Assembly: GCA_937915975.1 (NCBI GenBank)
Contig: CALGGL010000043.1
Span: 1-6,943, forward strand
Source: an uncultured Lachnospiraceae bacterium
GTDB lineage: Bacteria > Bacillota > Clostridia > Lachnospirales > Lachnospiraceae
DNA length: 6,943 nucleotides
Reading direction: 5' to 3'
The position numbers and the translations under genes were made by a program. Positions 6,248-6,943 of this stretch are shown here, piece after piece. Position 1 is the stretch's first letter, and every line of letters begins with the position of its first letter. The notes beneath the pieces are model-generated. The model ran no database searches, was not told the DNA's origin, and saw nothing but the letters and a program-made list of their open reading frames with translations.

Positions 6248-6919
6248 TCACTTTAACCACTTATCCTTTTCGGCAGTAAGATAGCCCTTAAAGATCTCAA
6301 GATCATCCTTGGTTGTAAGCTTGATATTTTTATCGGAGCCCTTTGCAAAATAAAGCGTCTCACCAAGCTCAACCATCATTGTATTGGTATACGAGGAGCC
6401 ATATATTCCTATCTCTTCCCTGAACGCTTTTTCATAAGCCCAAACCAGCTTATCAAATTTGTATGCCTGAGGCGTTGATACTCTTCTTAATGTTTCTCTC
6501 GGTATATACTTCGTAGTGGTGTATTCATCATCTATAACAAATATCTGTTCATTGTACGGAAGTGAAGTCACACCGTTGCCGTGCTCATTGCATTTTTCTA
6601 TTACATCCGTAAGCACCTCATCATCAACAAGAGGTCTGATACCGTCATGAATTATTATATTATCGTTTCCGTCACATTTATCCTTTAGAAACTCCACGCC
6701 GTTTCTTATAGACTCCTGAGCGGAATTGCCACCTGATATAACCCATTTTACCTTGTCAATATTAAACTGCTTTGCGTACGCCCGGATTACATCGTGCCAG
6801 CCGTCTATGCAAACCACCTCTATAACATCAACCATGTGATGTCTTTGAAAGCTTTCCAATGTATAAATTATTACCGGTTTATCATAAACATTTATAAATT
6901 GCTTAGGTATATCCTGACC
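6248..6919 (-). CDS. IspD/TarI-type cytidylyltransferase, 5'-truncated by adapter sequence
   Basis: A member of the IspD family, which joins CMP from CTP to a phosphorylated alcohol. 223 codons are visible and the gene is cut at the right by adapter sequence. The first readable residues are GQDIPKQFINVYDKPVIIYT, containing the family's catalytic-lysine segment PKQF. HDGIRPLV follows at 91-98, STPQAY at 148-153 and NIKLTTKDDL at 198-207 (numbered from the first visible codon). A TTG at 6859 is an internal leucine codon, not a start. Roughly 15-20 N-terminal residues are missing, including the GG..G.RM nucleotide loop. The GGxxRxxSV motif reads GGNSAQESI (63-71), lacking the Arg, and the usual TDD segment reads TNT (178-180). 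With CDP-alditol transferases downstream, a polymer-specific role such as CDP-ribitol synthesis (TarI-like) is more likely than isoprenoid synthesis, but the substrate is unproven. Confidence 0.88.
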   Translation of the reverse strand, partial: GQDIPKQFINVYDKPVIIYTLESFQRHHMVDVIEVVCIDGWHDVIRAYAKQFNIDKVKWVISGGNSAQESIRNGVEFLKDKCDGNDNIIIHDGIRPLVDDEVLTDVIEKCNEHGNGVTSLPYNEQIFVIDDEYTTTKYIPRETLRRVSTPQAYKFDKLVWAYEKAFREEIGIYGSSYTNTMMVELGETLYFAKGSDKNIKLTTKDDLEIFKGYLTAEKDKWLK

Positions 6920-6920
6920 C

Positions 6921-6943
6921 AGATCGGAAGAGCGTCGTGTAGG
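6921..6943 (+). other. Illumina sequencing adapter remnant at the contig end
   Basis: The last 23 bases begin with AGATCGGAAGAGC, the common stem of Illumina TruSeq adapters. The next ten bases, GTCGTGTAGG, are those of the Read 2 / universal adapter version. The match is full-length to the end of the window, from memory of the published adapter. It is not biological sequence, and the genome ends at 6920. Its presence means the right edge is a contig end where untrimmed reads were assembled. Confidence 0.97.

Noticed and set aside
6856..6859. TTG at 6859 as the start of the cytidylyltransferase
   Set aside because: Conserved IspD family sequence (PKQF and KPVIIYTLE) continues in frame upstream, so the TTG encodes an internal leucine.
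6248..6919. Calling this gene the housekeeping ispD of isoprenoid synthesis
   Set aside because: Its position at the head of a polymer-export operon and its altered motifs argue for a locus-specific role. Sequence alone does not settle it, so no symbol is given.
1..6943. CRISPR array, tRNA, rRNA, insertion sequence or defence system
   Set aside because: I saw no regularly spaced repeats with unique spacers, no tRNA-like or rRNA sequence, no transposase and no defence-type domains in any frame.

Overview
The window reads as a fragment of a cell-surface polymer operon from a low-GC, Gram-positive-type anaerobe, most likely a member of the Clostridia and plausibly Lachnospiraceae. The evidence is AT-rich coding sequence with purine-rich Shine-Dalgarno sites, teichoic-acid-type enzymes, and protein styles familiar from that group. 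The taxonomic call is inference only. The whole annotated content is on the minus strand, so transcription runs from high to low coordinates.

Layout in order of transcription: (1) a 5'-truncated IspD/TarI-type cytidylyltransferase (6248-6919); (2) an extended-SDR NAD-dependent epimerase/dehydratase (5116-6186); (3) a TagG/Wzm-type ABC-2 permease (4350-5126); (4) a TagH/Wzt-type ABC ATPase without a C-terminal extension (3473-4252); (5) and (6) two divergent CDP-glycerol glycerophosphotransferase (TagB/TagF-like) paralogues (2340-3476 and 1012-2298); (7) a GT-A family 2 glycosyltransferase (232-999); (8) the start of an unrecognised gene with a very good ribosome binding site, open to the left edge (1-132). 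Junctions are tight: an 11-bp overlap, a 4-bp ATGA overlap, and gaps of 12 to 99 bp. This supports one operon, with the largest internal gaps at 4253-4349 and 133-231.

Working model: the cytidylyltransferase makes a CDP-activated alditol or related precursor, and the SDR may make or modify a sugar precursor. The TagB/TagF-like enzymes transfer alditol-phosphate units from CDP-alditol to a lipid-linked acceptor, and the family 2 enzyme adds sugar. The two-component ABC exporter then flips the finished polymer across the membrane. The identity of the alditol (glycerol, ribitol or other) cannot be read from the sequence.

Two edge effects matter. The last 23 bases (6921-6943) are Illumina adapter sequence, not genome, and they cut off the N-terminus of the cytidylyltransferase. 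The left edge cuts an unrecognised gene inside a degenerate 30-bp tandem repeat. I see no RNA gene, CRISPR array, insertion sequence, convincing terminator or strong promoter.
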